Shown here in pieces: positions 54,265-64,000 of a stretch of DNA of 64,000 nt (position 1 is its first letter; every line of letters starts with the position of its first letter). The notes under the pieces are model-generated. The model was not told the origin of the DNA. It was given only the letters and a program-made list of their open reading frames with translations, and ran no database searches. Made by a program: the position numbers and the translations under genes. The stretch comes from Triplophysa rosa (Eukaryota > Chordata > Actinopteri > Cypriniformes > Nemacheilidae), in NCBI RefSeq assembly GCF_024868665.1, contig NC_079900.1, positions 5,457,038-5,521,037 on the forward strand. The letters run 5' to 3'.

Positions 54265-54477
54265 CAGCACTGGGTCAAAATGGAACGAACCCAATTGTTG
54301 GGTTATAATTTAACCTTTGCTGGCTTGTTTCAATCCCAAAATGCTGGGTTGTTTTAACCCATAACTGGGTAAAATATAAACATTTTCTGCATTCATGTAA
54401 CCAAACAGTTGGGTTTGTCCCTTTTACGTTGACCCAAGGCTGTGTTGAAAATAACCCAGCATTTTTTAAAGTGTATG
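54265..54477. mobile_element. AACCCAGC-type MITE
   Basis: Repeated GGGTTATAATTTAACC, TGCTGGGTTGTTTTAACCC and AACCCAGCATTTTTTAAAGTG phrases. The right end is a motif seen at the termini of many fish MITEs. The left end is not cleanly defined. It abuts the next element. Confidence 0.55.
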
Positions 54478-54855
54478 AAATTTAGCGGCATCTAGCGGTG
54501 AGGTTGCGAATTGCAACCAACGGTTCACTCTACCTCTCTCCTTCGAAGCACTACGGCGGCTTACACAGAACTAAGATGTCGTCACGCTTTCGCTTCTTTG
54601 CCGAAGGAGATAACGTATTTACGAAACGCGCTCTGTAGAGCAGTTTGTCCGTTTAGGGCTACTGTAGAAACACCATGGTGAATTCCATGCAAGGGGACCC
54701 GCGGTGTATGTAGATAGACATAGCTCATTCTAAGGTAATAAAAACATAACGTTTCATTATGTAAGGTCTTTACACACCTCTGAAGACATAATTATATTTA
54801 TTATATTGCATTTCTGTCAATAGATCCTCCAAAAAATGACACGTAGCACCATTAA
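54478..54855. mobile_element. TTAA element (family C), third copy
   Basis: From GAAATTTAGCGGCATCTAG to AGCACCATTAA it matches 16169-16525 and the ends of 25812-26418. It has neither of the insertions found in the other two copies, so it shows the uninterrupted layout. The left terminus is merged with the neighbouring MITE. Confidence 0.75.
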
Positions 54856-55777
54856 AGTGAATTTTCAAAGGTATAATTGCCATTTTGATTTAGAAGATAC
54901 AATTTTACCTTAAAAAAAAGCTGCTATCTCTTCAAAACTGGGTAGTGAGAAAAGATCTGGGCTGAAGGTTGAAAGGTGAAACACTAAAGCAATTTCCACT
55001 GTGTCCTTTATCCAGACACCTAAGGTCAACGTGAAAAGCCATTAACAGTGAAACGGGATATTCAATGACAAAGAATGTAGTGATGACTTGATTTTATCTA
55101 TCGGGAATTGATTGGATTGTGAGACGCTGGTGTTACATACTGCATGTATTTCAATATGAAGCATCCATAATTCCCGTCCCAGGAACAGCTTCTCCTTTCT
55201 GGACCTGTTCTTCATTTTCAGGCAGCGCTGAAATAAAACCAGGGAGAATGTCAGCGGTAATGTGCAGCGCCGAGGTGCTCCTCATGACAGATGGCTGGTA
55301 GGTTGCGTGCCAGTGCGTAGTGCGATTCTGTGCAATACTTATCCTTTCAGCTTGATCTGGACAGGATATTGCAATGGGATTCTCTGGAGCTCAGACCTCC
55401 AGTTCCGCTTTAATCCGTTTCTTTTAATGATGAGATTAATGCATTAATGCATGAAGCTAGCAATCTGGGAGAAGGTGACGTGGCATGATATGTGGAAGCA
55501 CATTGTGGTGGAATGAGAAATGCACTTGGCTCTGTAGTGTTGGTGGTTCTGGAATCAAAAGAAAATGTGGTGAATACAGTATCTCAGGGAAGCAGCGCAC
55601 TATAAGTCAGGGCCATAAACTTATTCTCATAACACAGAAAGGCTGTTTTGGAGAAATGTCTTTTAAATGGAATCTGTGCTGTTGCAGGAACGAAATGATG
55701 AAGTAGTCAAGGATCGAACCTAATTCACTCCGGTTACAATGGGTTTTTTTTGGCTTTATTATGTGACAGCATCACGC
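54856..55777. other. Intergenic, no gene seen
   Basis: Unique sequence. Several 60-75 codon frames have no motif support. Confidence 0.6.
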
Positions 55778-56080
55778 TTAAAGTGATGGTTCACCAAAAA
55801 ATGAAAATTCTGTCATCATTAACTCAACCTCTTGTCATTTCAAACCTGTATGACATTCTTTCCTCTGCAGTACACAAAAGAAGATTCTGAAGTATATATA
55901 GCGGTATACCCATTCACTTCTACTGTATGGACCAATGCTACCACCGTTGTCTGGTTACCAACATTCTTCAAAATATCTTCTTTTGTGTTCTGCAGAAGAA
56001 AGAAAGCCAAAAAGGTTTGAAATGACATGAGGGTGAGTAAATGATAACAGAAGTTTCATTTCGGAGCGAACTATCCCATT
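55778..56080. mobile_element. TTAA foldback MITE (family F)
   Basis: It begins TTAAAGTGATGGTTCACC. The arms ATTTCAAACCTGTATGACA and TTTGAAATGACATGAGGG are inverted, and it ends GAGCGAACTATCCCA. The right TTAA is lost. Confidence 0.85.
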
Positions 56081-57130
56081 CATTTTTCTGCAGGAGAATG
56101 TCTAAATGTTCACACTTCAAGTATGGAAACCCAAACTTAATGTATGAAGCGTTTTTCAAAGCTTTATCTATCCTCATTAAAACAAATTGCAGGACATGTT
56201 TGAAACCCAAACTGCAGTGTCTGAACATCTAAGAGGTTTAGATTAAGGGTTGTATATTTCCAAGCAGAAATGTATGAAGGCGTGAATACCATTGAGACTT
56301 CCGTTTGCATTCTCAAACTGTAGCTGGAACAGAACTGAGCGGTTTGTTAATGCATTTTACTTGACTGGTGTCTGGACTGGAAGATTGATCACTTGCACAT
56401 CTCTTATGACAAGCGTTATGGAAACAGGCGCATGTAGCGAGAGTTCTGTGCTGTCCCGTACCTGCAATTCTCACCAAAACTTGCTTTGGGTTTAATTCAG
56501 TAGTTATGAAGCGGAGAATGTTAACATTGCGTAACTCATCTAACATAAAACAGCTGTTTGGGGTTCATTATATGAATTATGCTGTGCTTTCTTCAAAATA
56601 ATGTCTAGGTTGTGCAGTAATATGAACAGACGAATATGGAGGTTAAACGAACTTGAGCATCGAGTGTTGTGAGGAAAAGGTTACCATTGGGTGTAACACG
56701 GCGGACAGATAGGAAGACATTCAACTTCAAATATTTTAGGCATGAGTATGTCCTAACCTCTGCGATCAAACTGTCCTGGGCCTTTAAGCGGGCGACCCGT
56801 TGTACCAAACATGGCCAGGGCAGCATCATATTCTCTCGGGTCCTAATAATAGCACCAGCTGCCTCGCCCCGCACACTCCAGAACGTCCGGGTGCTGCCAG
56901 AGAACAGTCTGTACACACGTTCCACGCATTTCTCTCCACTGACAACACTGCAAGGGCTCGCACTCACCCGTACTGGCACCCGGCCACAGCACGTATACCT
57001 GCACACATCAGCGTTTGTGTATATTTAAAATACATGACAGCATCATTAGGCTATACTGTGTTAAAGCATACACGTAAAAAGGATTTCAATAATAAATGAC
57101 TGATATTTTAGAATTATTTTTTAAAATAGT
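56081..57130. other. Intergenic, no gene seen
   Basis: A somewhat GC-richer patch at 56660-57030 carries opposed frames of 119 and 133 codons. They are mutual shadows and show no family motif, so no gene is called. Confidence 0.55.
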
Positions 57131-57450
57131 TGTGCAAAGGTTGTGGGTTTGAATCCCAGGGAACACACAAACACTCTTAAAAATAAAGGTGCTATAGAAG
57201 GACCGTTTTGGCTAAATGGTTGCATAAAGAACCTTTAACATCCGAAGAACCTGTCAGTTTCACAAACGGTACCTTGTGGCAAAAAAAGGTTATAAAAAGG
57301 ACTCTAAAGAACCTTTGACTGAATGGTTCTTTGTGGAACCAAAAAAGGTTATTCTATGGCATCGCTGTGAAGAACCTTTTAAGCTCCTTTATTTTTAACA
57401 GTGTAAAAAAATCACTTTGGATAAAAGCATCTGCCAAATGTATCCATGTA
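57131..57450 (+). repeat. tRNA-derived SINE split by a MITE
   Basis: The head GGTTGTGGGTTTGAATCCCA (B-box) and GGGAACACACAA lies at 57140-57171. The body resumes at 57404 with CACTTTGGATAAAAGCATCT and GCCAAATG. The MITE at 57172-57403 lies between the two parts. Confidence 0.8.
57172..57403. mobile_element. MITE with CACTCTTAAAAATAAAGG ends, 232 bp
   Basis: The left end CACTCTTAAAAATAAAGGTG and the right end, reversed, CACTGTTAAAAATAAAGGAG form near-perfect inverted repeats (20 of 22 bases). The interior is rich in AAAGAACCTTT and GGTTCTT phrases. It is non-coding. Confidence 0.88.
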
Positions 57451-57756
57451 AAATAGCAGGGCAGTCGTGCATTATCGCAAAGCAGATTTACGAAAAACAG
57501 AAACTTGATAGAAAAATAATGTATTAAAATCATAATATAGATGTTTGAAAAATATTTGAGTTAAGTGAATTATTTGAGTGAACAAAAAAATAATCAAGAA
57601 GCAATGAATATAACTGTCGAAAAGAGTGATACATTTCATGAGGTGCTATAAGAATTATTGTTTTGAAGTCAGGCTCAGTGTCAGTGCAGTTAAATTACAT
57701 TTTAAAAGATGAAAAAACACTAGGTTAGATGTAGATTTTACACTATAATTGAATTT

Positions 57757-57960
57757 CTGTCATCATGTATTCACCCTCACGTCATTCAAAACCTGTATGT
57801 GACTCTTTCTTCTGTGGAACACAAGATATTTTGGAAAATGCGTCCATACAATGGCAGTCAATGGGTGCCGGTGTTGTTTGGTTACCAACGTTCTTCAAAA
57901 TATCTTCTTTTGTGTTCTGCAGAAGAAAGAAAGTCAGGTTTGAAGAGGTTATGATACGGT
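57757..57960. mobile_element. Foldback MITE (family F), truncated
   Basis: It has TTTCTGTCATCATGTATTCA, AAAACCTGTATGTGACTC, the central CATACAATGGCAGTCAATGG and AAATATCTTCTTTTGTGTTC. Both TTAA ends are missing. Confidence 0.75.
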
Positions 57961-60231
57961 TAAATAAGTCTAAATCACTCTTTTAAAAACATTTAGGTTT
58001 AAATCTCTCTCTTTCTCTCCTACACACACTCACTTATCTTATCTAATACTCAGCTCTGCCACATAAAACAATGAAACAGCATGAATATTTAGCTGCTTCT
58101 GTTTTCCCCCGGTGGGCAGACATGCTTCGACTGAGATAACTGTATTTTCTGTAGATGTCTGGGTGTGTTATGATAAATATATGCTTCAGCTTCCTGAGCA
58201 GAGTAAAAATAAAATCCACTGTATGTTACTGCTCTGTTCTTTATCTAAATGACAATTCGCCTCTTATTGTGTTTTATATATGGTCCAATTGACAAGACAC
58301 GGTCACTAAACACACAAAGAAACTCATTTAAATGCATTTTTAATCCTTTATTGTATCATTTAATCTTGATATATTCTGGAATAAGCAGTTTATTTTCTTA
58401 AACAAAAATCTCTTTAAAAACTGCATCAAAAGAGATTAAACTGTTTCAGGCCAAATGCTCCTATATCTTTCTTTCTTTGCTGGTTGTTTACAAATGCAAG
58501 CTGGGCTTGAATATCATTTCTAATTCAAAAGCCTTACTCTGTTGTTTCTCAGCAGATTATAAAGTGCTTTTTTTCTCGAGTACGTGGACGTGCTGCAGAA
58601 TTCTAATGCCAACGTCGTATTCAAAGTTTTTAAAATGCAGTGTTTTTGTCAGTCCATAAAGCATTTCCCACCTTCCCTTGTTTAATTGGAAGCAATAAAT
58701 TCCCCAAATTTACGACTTTCTGTTCTCGGTTCGCAATACAGGACAGAGGACAGAGCGCTGTAATTCACATGGGGGTGTAAAGCTCGCCCCACTCCAAACA
58801 ACTGCCTTTTGTTCAGTGTCTTGGTGGATCGGAACACGCTCAGAATGAGATTTCCTTCAATTTAACAAAAAAAGCCTTCTTTTTTGCCACAGGCAGGAGC
58901 GATTTTGACTCCCTGGCTCAACAGCCAATCAGATTTGTTAGTTTTAGGACTGGGTTAAGGGCTTGTACACCATTCTTTTGGATGGTTGCTATTTGGTTGC
59001 TTACTTGCCCAATTCAAAGGTGTCTACCCAAAAGTCTCTGTGTGATATTCTGGTTCCCATTTGGGATAGACCTGAATAGTCATGGTGTCTTTTTCTTCTG
59101 GGAATATTCTCATTTACCATCATACTCAAAGGAACACCTCTCTCCTCTTGCCTCGGGCTTTAGCCTGGAAGGGAAACACACTTCCAATAAATAACGCCTC
59201 ACCGCGAGACCTGACAGTCAGTTCATTTTGCACAGCCAACCATGTCTTTAAGGGAATGGACTTCGTGTCATGCAGTGACAAATGCAAATAATATTGCACG
59301 TGTGTGCAGAGAGCTGCGTTATTTATGATGCCGATGGCTGCTGGGGTCAAAGCCAGACGTAAAACGGCAGGCTGAACGGACATACAGTACGTCTGAATGA
59401 ATGCTGATTCATAAGGTTGATTTTTTTGCTCGGTTTTAAAGATTGAGAACAATTCTCATTTCAAACATGCATTTTAATCAGCATGAATTGATGCAACACG
59501 CCTAACTACTACAACTACTATTATCATAATTTACATAATGCATCATTGCATTACATTAATAAGAATGACATTTGCTTCCATAACAGCAATGAACACCGGG
59601 GCAGAAAATGTGCTCAATTATCAAGAAAATCACATAATAAACCTAATTGATTTTGGGGACCCTGTTCTTTTGACACGTTCTTGGGTTACGTGATTCACGG
59701 CAGTCACGTTTGATATTACATTAGCCATGTTTAAGACATGTGGCTGAGGCTCTTACGACTTTTTTCAATTCGATTTCGGGAATCAAGACAGGTGTATCGT
59801 GTTCGGTCTGGCCCACCATCCACTTCAAGCATCTTTCTAAATGAATTATCCACAAGCTACTGACCCTTTAAGGTTGCCCATAAATTATTCCTCATTGATG
59901 AATCAAGCACGGAGAGGCCTAGGAAGTGCAGCATAATCATTTCCTATTACTCTGTGCACTCAACCATAATATCTGTACATTGCCTATAACGTTCTTCCAG
60001 TCTCTGTGATTGGTTTGGAAGGTAGTATGACATTGATTATGGTAGTAATTAATTATCCATCTACTTAATCATAAATGTTTCATTAAAAAAGAAAAATTGC
60101 ATGTTCACACAGCAGTTTGGACTTAATATGATATGCATTGCAGCTCAATAGGAGATAATTAGACAAGCTGCTGGATGTTTTGCTGTAGAGACGAATACGC
60201 GTCACATACACATCACCAGCACTTGTGCAAG
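57961..60231. other. Intergenic; repeat-poor block at 59560-60100
   Basis: No gene is seen. The part from about 59560 to 60100 lacks recognised repeats and is dense in ATTA/TAATTGATT homeobox-type and CACGT-type words. It could be a conserved regulatory element, but this is unproven. Confidence 0.45.
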
Positions 60232-60246
60232 TGCGCCCTCTAGTGA
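60232..60246 (-). promoter_or_regulatory. CTCF-like motif, reverse
   Basis: TGCGCCCTCTAGTGA reads TCACTAGAGGGCGCA on the minus strand and fits 13 of 15 positions of CCASYAGRKGGCRSY, mismatching only at the two ends. Its orientation faces the forward motif at 8128. Confidence 0.4.
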
Positions 60247-61606
60247 AGAACGCAGTGGCTACACCGAAGTAAAACACGGGACAAACCCTAAAACGATCTC
60301 GGATCAGTTCTAAACAGCATTCTTATTTTATTAAACATTATTGACATTTTAGTCACAGTTTGACACCGAACACGTGACACAGTGACTAAAGCAACACTAT
60401 TCTGCTTATTGAGGCTTACTGCTATTTTGCCAGGTAACACTGTGTCTTTAATAACTATTAACTCTATAAACTCTGTCAACTTATTGCAGGCCAAAGTGTT
60501 TATAGAGAGATTTTCAGAGATTTTTCAAGTCACTGTATCCCACAATGCAATGCAATTTGACCCTGATTTTGTAGGCCTATAATGAATTTGAGTTTCTGCT
60601 CTTCTAAAATAAAGTACTATTGAAAACTTTTGCGAAACTTTTTAAAACTGAATATAGTTTCACATACTCTTAAGTAACAAAATGGGAAGTATACTGTGTG
60701 GTATGCAGTAAACAGAACTCTAGTATTCCATTTTAAACATAGCCTAGTTACAGTATTCTAAAATGCATAATTATTCATGTGTCGTACAATATTGTAAAAG
60801 TTGTGTATTGTTGGTCTTGGACACATGTGGGATTTAATAGGAATTTCTGTCAAACTGTAAATAAAAAAAATCACATTACATTGAAATGCAATTGAACACA
60901 AGATAATTTGTCGAAACTGAGCAAATATAATAAACAAAACGCTTGTTTAATAGAATAAAATATCTTCCCTTAAAGTATAAAAATACTTTTGCAAGCAGTT
61001 GGTTATCAGATGTAATCTGATGTAATACATCAGTTGTGGGATTGTGGGGCCTCCCACACACAGGAGACGTGAGCAGACTCCTGATCTCTGTGGGAATCTC
61101 ATCACGCTGTGAATGGACCCAATGCACGCCCACTTCTGCATACCAAATTATACATTTTATTTGCATAATTTACGTCAAAAAAACAAACGTGCCTGTCGGA
61201 GCTGCAAATCAATGGATGGCGGGACAGTGTGGTTGAGAGTGACTTCTGAGGGGACAGGAATAAGTATGCAGGATAAATCACACAAACGTACTTGAACCCT
61301 GTCAAGTGCATGAGGCCCTGTGAGGGGAGACGGCAAGGTCAAGATGTTTCCACTGAGTTAAATTGCTCCAGCGTTGAGCTTCTAAATCCTAAAGCATCAG
61401 ATTTACACATTTTAAATTGGGTTACTTTTGGATACAAGATGTTTCACTAATAGCTGGATGGTTTAAACTTTTGGTACGTCTAAAAAGTATTCACTTCAAT
61501 GCTATCAGATGGTTAACAAACGTTTACCACAAAAACAATTGACATAAAATTTTATCGGAAAAAAAATGTCTAAAATTATTATTCATGGTTTTATAATCAT
61601 TTTAAT
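60247..61606. other. Intergenic, no gene seen
   Basis: AT-rich unique sequence. The open frames at 60876-61311 overlap on opposite strands and are unsupported. Confidence 0.6.
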
Positions 61607-61938
61607 TAGGGCTGTCAAATGATTAATCGCGATTAATCACATTCAGAATAAAAGTTTGTGTTTGCATAATATCTGTCTGCGTACTGTGCATATTAACAAT
61701 ACTTATAATTTTACTTTCTACTTATAAACATACACATACATGCATATATTTAAGAAAATTATAAAATATTAAAATTAATATACATTTATATATCATTTAA
61801 ATGATTGGTAAATATAAATAAATACATGTAAAAATTATGTTTATAAATACAAAATTATTATGCACAATGCACAGTACACAGACATACTTTTTTGATGTAA
61901 ACACAAACTTTTTTTATTTTTTTTATTTGACAGTCTTA
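61607..61938. mobile_element. hAT MITE (GGCTGTCAAATGATTAATCG type), second copy
   Basis: It begins TAGGGCTGTCAAATGATTAA and ends TTTGACAGTCTTA. Flanking 8-mers ATTTTAAT and ATTATAAT match at 7 of 8 positions. It is the reverse-oriented counterpart of 20033-20381, and the right-hand subterminal part is shortened. Confidence 0.82.
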
Positions 61939-63637
61939 ATTATAATAATAGCCATGGCAACAAATGGTTGTGTATACAGCCAATTTGATTATGTACAAAA
62001 TTTAGACGGCAATATTACACTAAACTGTGGATAAAAAGTGAAAAGTTTTGATTACTTTGTAACTTTTACATTTTAAAGATTTTGGCATGTATCTAACGCC
62101 AGGACAACATTACTGCAGTTGGATCGTGATTGGTTTCATCATAATGTAAAGACCACATAAACATGCACGATATTTGAGAGGTTTTTAACATGGCCGAGAC
62201 ATCCGGGGTGTGGGGCATGTACCCCATAAATATTCAGATCAGTGCTCGATTGATACAGGCTGTACCTCTTCATAAAATGACATTTGCTCTCAACAAACCC
62301 TAAGTAATACACAGTTACAGGTTATCGCTTATCCATTAGCGATATGCAGACTAGAAACAACAAAACCCCTCATCGGTGGTTGTTCTTGAGCTTAACTTGC
62401 TTTACTTGACACTTGTCAACAGCTATAATGAAACTTACCCACTCGGCATTCCCAGCATCCCCCCCAGCCAAACCAATGTCAGATTCACGCCCCCTCTCTT
62501 TTGATTCTTTTCACAAGCCTCTTACAGGGTCATAGATGAGGCCCTGACCACCAGGCCTGAGGTAGCAGCCATCGGAGGCCCACCCTAGGGAATAAGCATG
62601 TGTTATCCCTCTCCCTCCCAGTCAAAAGTTTGGTGCCTTTAAAACAGAGAGCGGTGTGTGCGTCGGTTCCCCTCCCATGCGGGGTTACAGCTTGGCTGGA
62701 GATGGAGCTGGGAAGATGAGAGGGGCCGGGCGGCTGGGGGGGAGGCGAGGGCTCTCTCACATGAAAGGTCCGCGGTGGAGGAGAGAGTCTTAGAGCCAGA
62801 CACAACACAACGGATCAGACTGGCCCCCCCATCCCCCTCAGTCACAACATTTCCCACCGAAGAACAGCTGGAATGTGACCCGTTCCAAAATCAAGGCCAG
62901 TGCTGCGTGACAATAGAGTGGGGTGAGGGGTGGGACCACAGATTTATCATAAAGTATAACCCCCCACCAACCCCCACCCAATGAAAGCGCATTGAAAAAC
63001 GCATCGTAATCAACAACCGAGAAAGACATAGGACTGCACATCTCTGAAAGTGATCCATAAATGTTTAATTCATTTTCAACAGCTCATAAAATAATACTTA
63101 TAATCTCATTATATGTTAGCCATTGTATGGTTTGACAAAAAAAACACGTAACATACTTTGTAAAGCACGTACATAGGACTACCTGTTTCAACTTATGGTA
63201 GTAATGTAAAAATACGGTGTTAAAATAAATAAACAGAACAAAGTGTTATGAGTGTGAATTAAATAAGGTGCAATAGTATTTAACATGTCATGTTTTTTTT
63301 TTGACATGGCTTTCGAATGTAATGCATTTTTAGCGAAGCATAAATCGTTTTTAGGTTAGTAACGTTTAACTACCTGTTTCCACTGAAGTTTCAGTGACGG
63401 CCTGCGAGGCGTTCGTTTCGAGACAGGTACAGAGAGTCGGCTTTAACATCTGAGGCTTTTTAGTCAAACTAAAATAATACTCGCACTACAACGTGTAGAT
63501 GTAAATAAGATAATACTTTCATATGAAACCATCTAGTATACGTCTTTGTGTCGTTCACAAAGTTAAAATCACATAATTCGTCTCTCCGTCGTGATGACGT
63601 GATTGTAGTTGTTTTTGCTCTCAGTTTTTGCATCGTG
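61939..63637 (-). other. wfikkn2: wfikkn2 3' flank, probably including its 3' UTR
   Basis: No coding sequence is seen. On the minus strand an ATTAAA lies near 63063-63068, about 570 bp after the wfikkn2 stop, and is a candidate poly(A) signal. A GC-rich stretch at 62540-62970 has overlapping chance frames. Confidence 0.45.
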
Positions 63638-64000
63638 CTAGTACTTCGTGCTGCTGAACTCCATCAAAATATCACAAGGCTTTTTGTTGACAACCTCACG
63701 GAGTTTACGAACCCGCCGTGCCGTCGAGGCGACCACGAAGCTGTTGGGCTGCAGGACGGCCATGCCGTTGTGAACGTTCCCCATGATGATCATCTGGCCC
63801 TCAGCTCTGGTTATGTTCAGACAGGGACATTTCCAATCCATGTTGAGCAGCGTCACCTCCAGAGGTTCCTGACGGAAGAACCGCAGCCCCATCTTTTCAT
63901 CCTTTAAGATCTCCTCCATCGTGATGAGCGCGGAGTCGTGCTCTTCCATCAGCTCGGAAATGCGTCCCAGGACCACGAAGTCGCTCTTGCAGAAGCTCGA
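63638..64000 (-). CDS. wfikkn2: wfikkn2, C-terminal end of the netrin domain, partial
   Basis: The frame is open from the window edge to a TAG at 63638-63640 and encodes the last 120 residues. It starts SSFCKSDFVVLGRISELMEE and contains LKDEKMGLRFFRQEPLEVTL, WKCPCLNITRAEGQMIIMG, FVVASTARRVRKLREVV and KPCDIL. This is the end of the NTR (netrin/TIMP-like) module of WFIKKN proteins, including its cysteines. These are secreted multidomain inhibitors (WAP, Kazal/follistatin, Ig, two Kunitz, NTR) that bind myostatin and GDF11 and their propeptides. The position next to tob1 supports wfikkn2 rather than wfikkn1. It is convergent to tob1. The upstream domains lie beyond the window. Confidence 0.95.
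   Translation of the reverse strand, partial: SSFCKSDFVVLGRISELMEEHDSALITMEEILKDEKMGLRFFRQEPLEVTLLNMDWKCPCLNITRAEGQMIIMGNVHNGMAVLQPNSFVVASTARRVRKLREVVNKKPCDILMEFSSTKY

Noticed and set aside
16163..54855. GCGGCATCTAG(T/C)GGTGAG in three places as CTCF sites
   Set aside because: Each lies within family C repeats and mismatches the essential GGC block of the motif.
56605..57028. Opposed 133- and 119-codon frames suggesting a small gene
   Set aside because: Both occupy the same DNA on opposite strands, and no domain, splice context or promoter is evident.
57140..57165. tRNA-like B-box GGTTTGAATCC as a tRNA gene
   Set aside because: It is the head of a SINE. No full cloverleaf or A-box pairing is present, and the body is the common SINE core.
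62530..62984. GC-rich stretch with Pro-rich frames, possibly an exon
   Set aside because: The frames on both strands have low-complexity composition with no conserved motif or convincing splice signals.
63548..63907. 119-codon plus-strand frame
   Set aside because: It is the antisense of wfikkn2, whose protein match is unambiguous.

Overview
The window is vertebrate nuclear DNA, almost certainly from a cyprinid (carp- or minnow-like) fish. It has spliced genes with GT/AG introns, AT-rich intergenic DNA, and a dense population of short TTAA-flanked and hAT-type DNA transposons plus tRNA-derived SINEs of the kind that fill cyprinid genomes. The species cannot be fixed from the sequence alone.

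Three real protein-coding loci are present. (1) Positions 370-5490, plus strand: twelve exons encoding about the last 520 residues of Spag9/JIP4, a JNK-pathway and kinesin/dynein scaffold. The 5' part of the gene lies outside the window. (2) Positions 39799-43380, plus strand: the complete tob1 gene, with a TATA promoter, a non-coding first exon, one 5' UTR intron and a single coding exon (41249-42223, 324 aa) encoding the BTG/TOB antiproliferative adaptor of the CCR4-NOT deadenylase. (3) Positions 63638-64000, minus strand: the 3' end of wfikkn2, encoding the end of the netrin-like domain of a secreted inhibitor of myostatin/GDF11. As I recall, human 17q21.33 has the same order (SPAG9, TOB1, WFIKKN2), so this is an ancient linkage block. 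The genes are neighbours, not an operon, and have separate functions.

The remaining 55 kb or so is intergenic. From 5.5 to 39.5 kb it contains a probable spag9 3' UTR with a 275-bp hAT element, a tandem minisatellite at 11.9 kb, a three-level transposon nest at 16.2-18.0 kb that includes a perfect 55-bp hairpin, a 1-kb TTAA element at 22.6-23.6 kb, another nest at 30.5-31.7 kb, and a 310-bp polypurine GA tract at 37 kb. From 43.4 to 63.6 kb it contains a palindromic element, a hAT element with a perfect 8-bp target duplication, a LINE-like insertion inside a hAT-like copy, and a MITE inserted in a SINE. About ten copies of one TTAA foldback element are spread through the window.

I found no tRNA or rRNA gene, no CRISPR array and no prokaryotic system. 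Most of the many 60-140 aa open frames are chance ORFs or lie within repeats. The most interesting signals are the shared TTAAAG termini of several unrelated-looking elements, the nested insertions, a THAP-like exon remnant inside one of them, and two CTCF-like motifs in convergent orientation on either side of tob1. No undescribed gene system can be supported.
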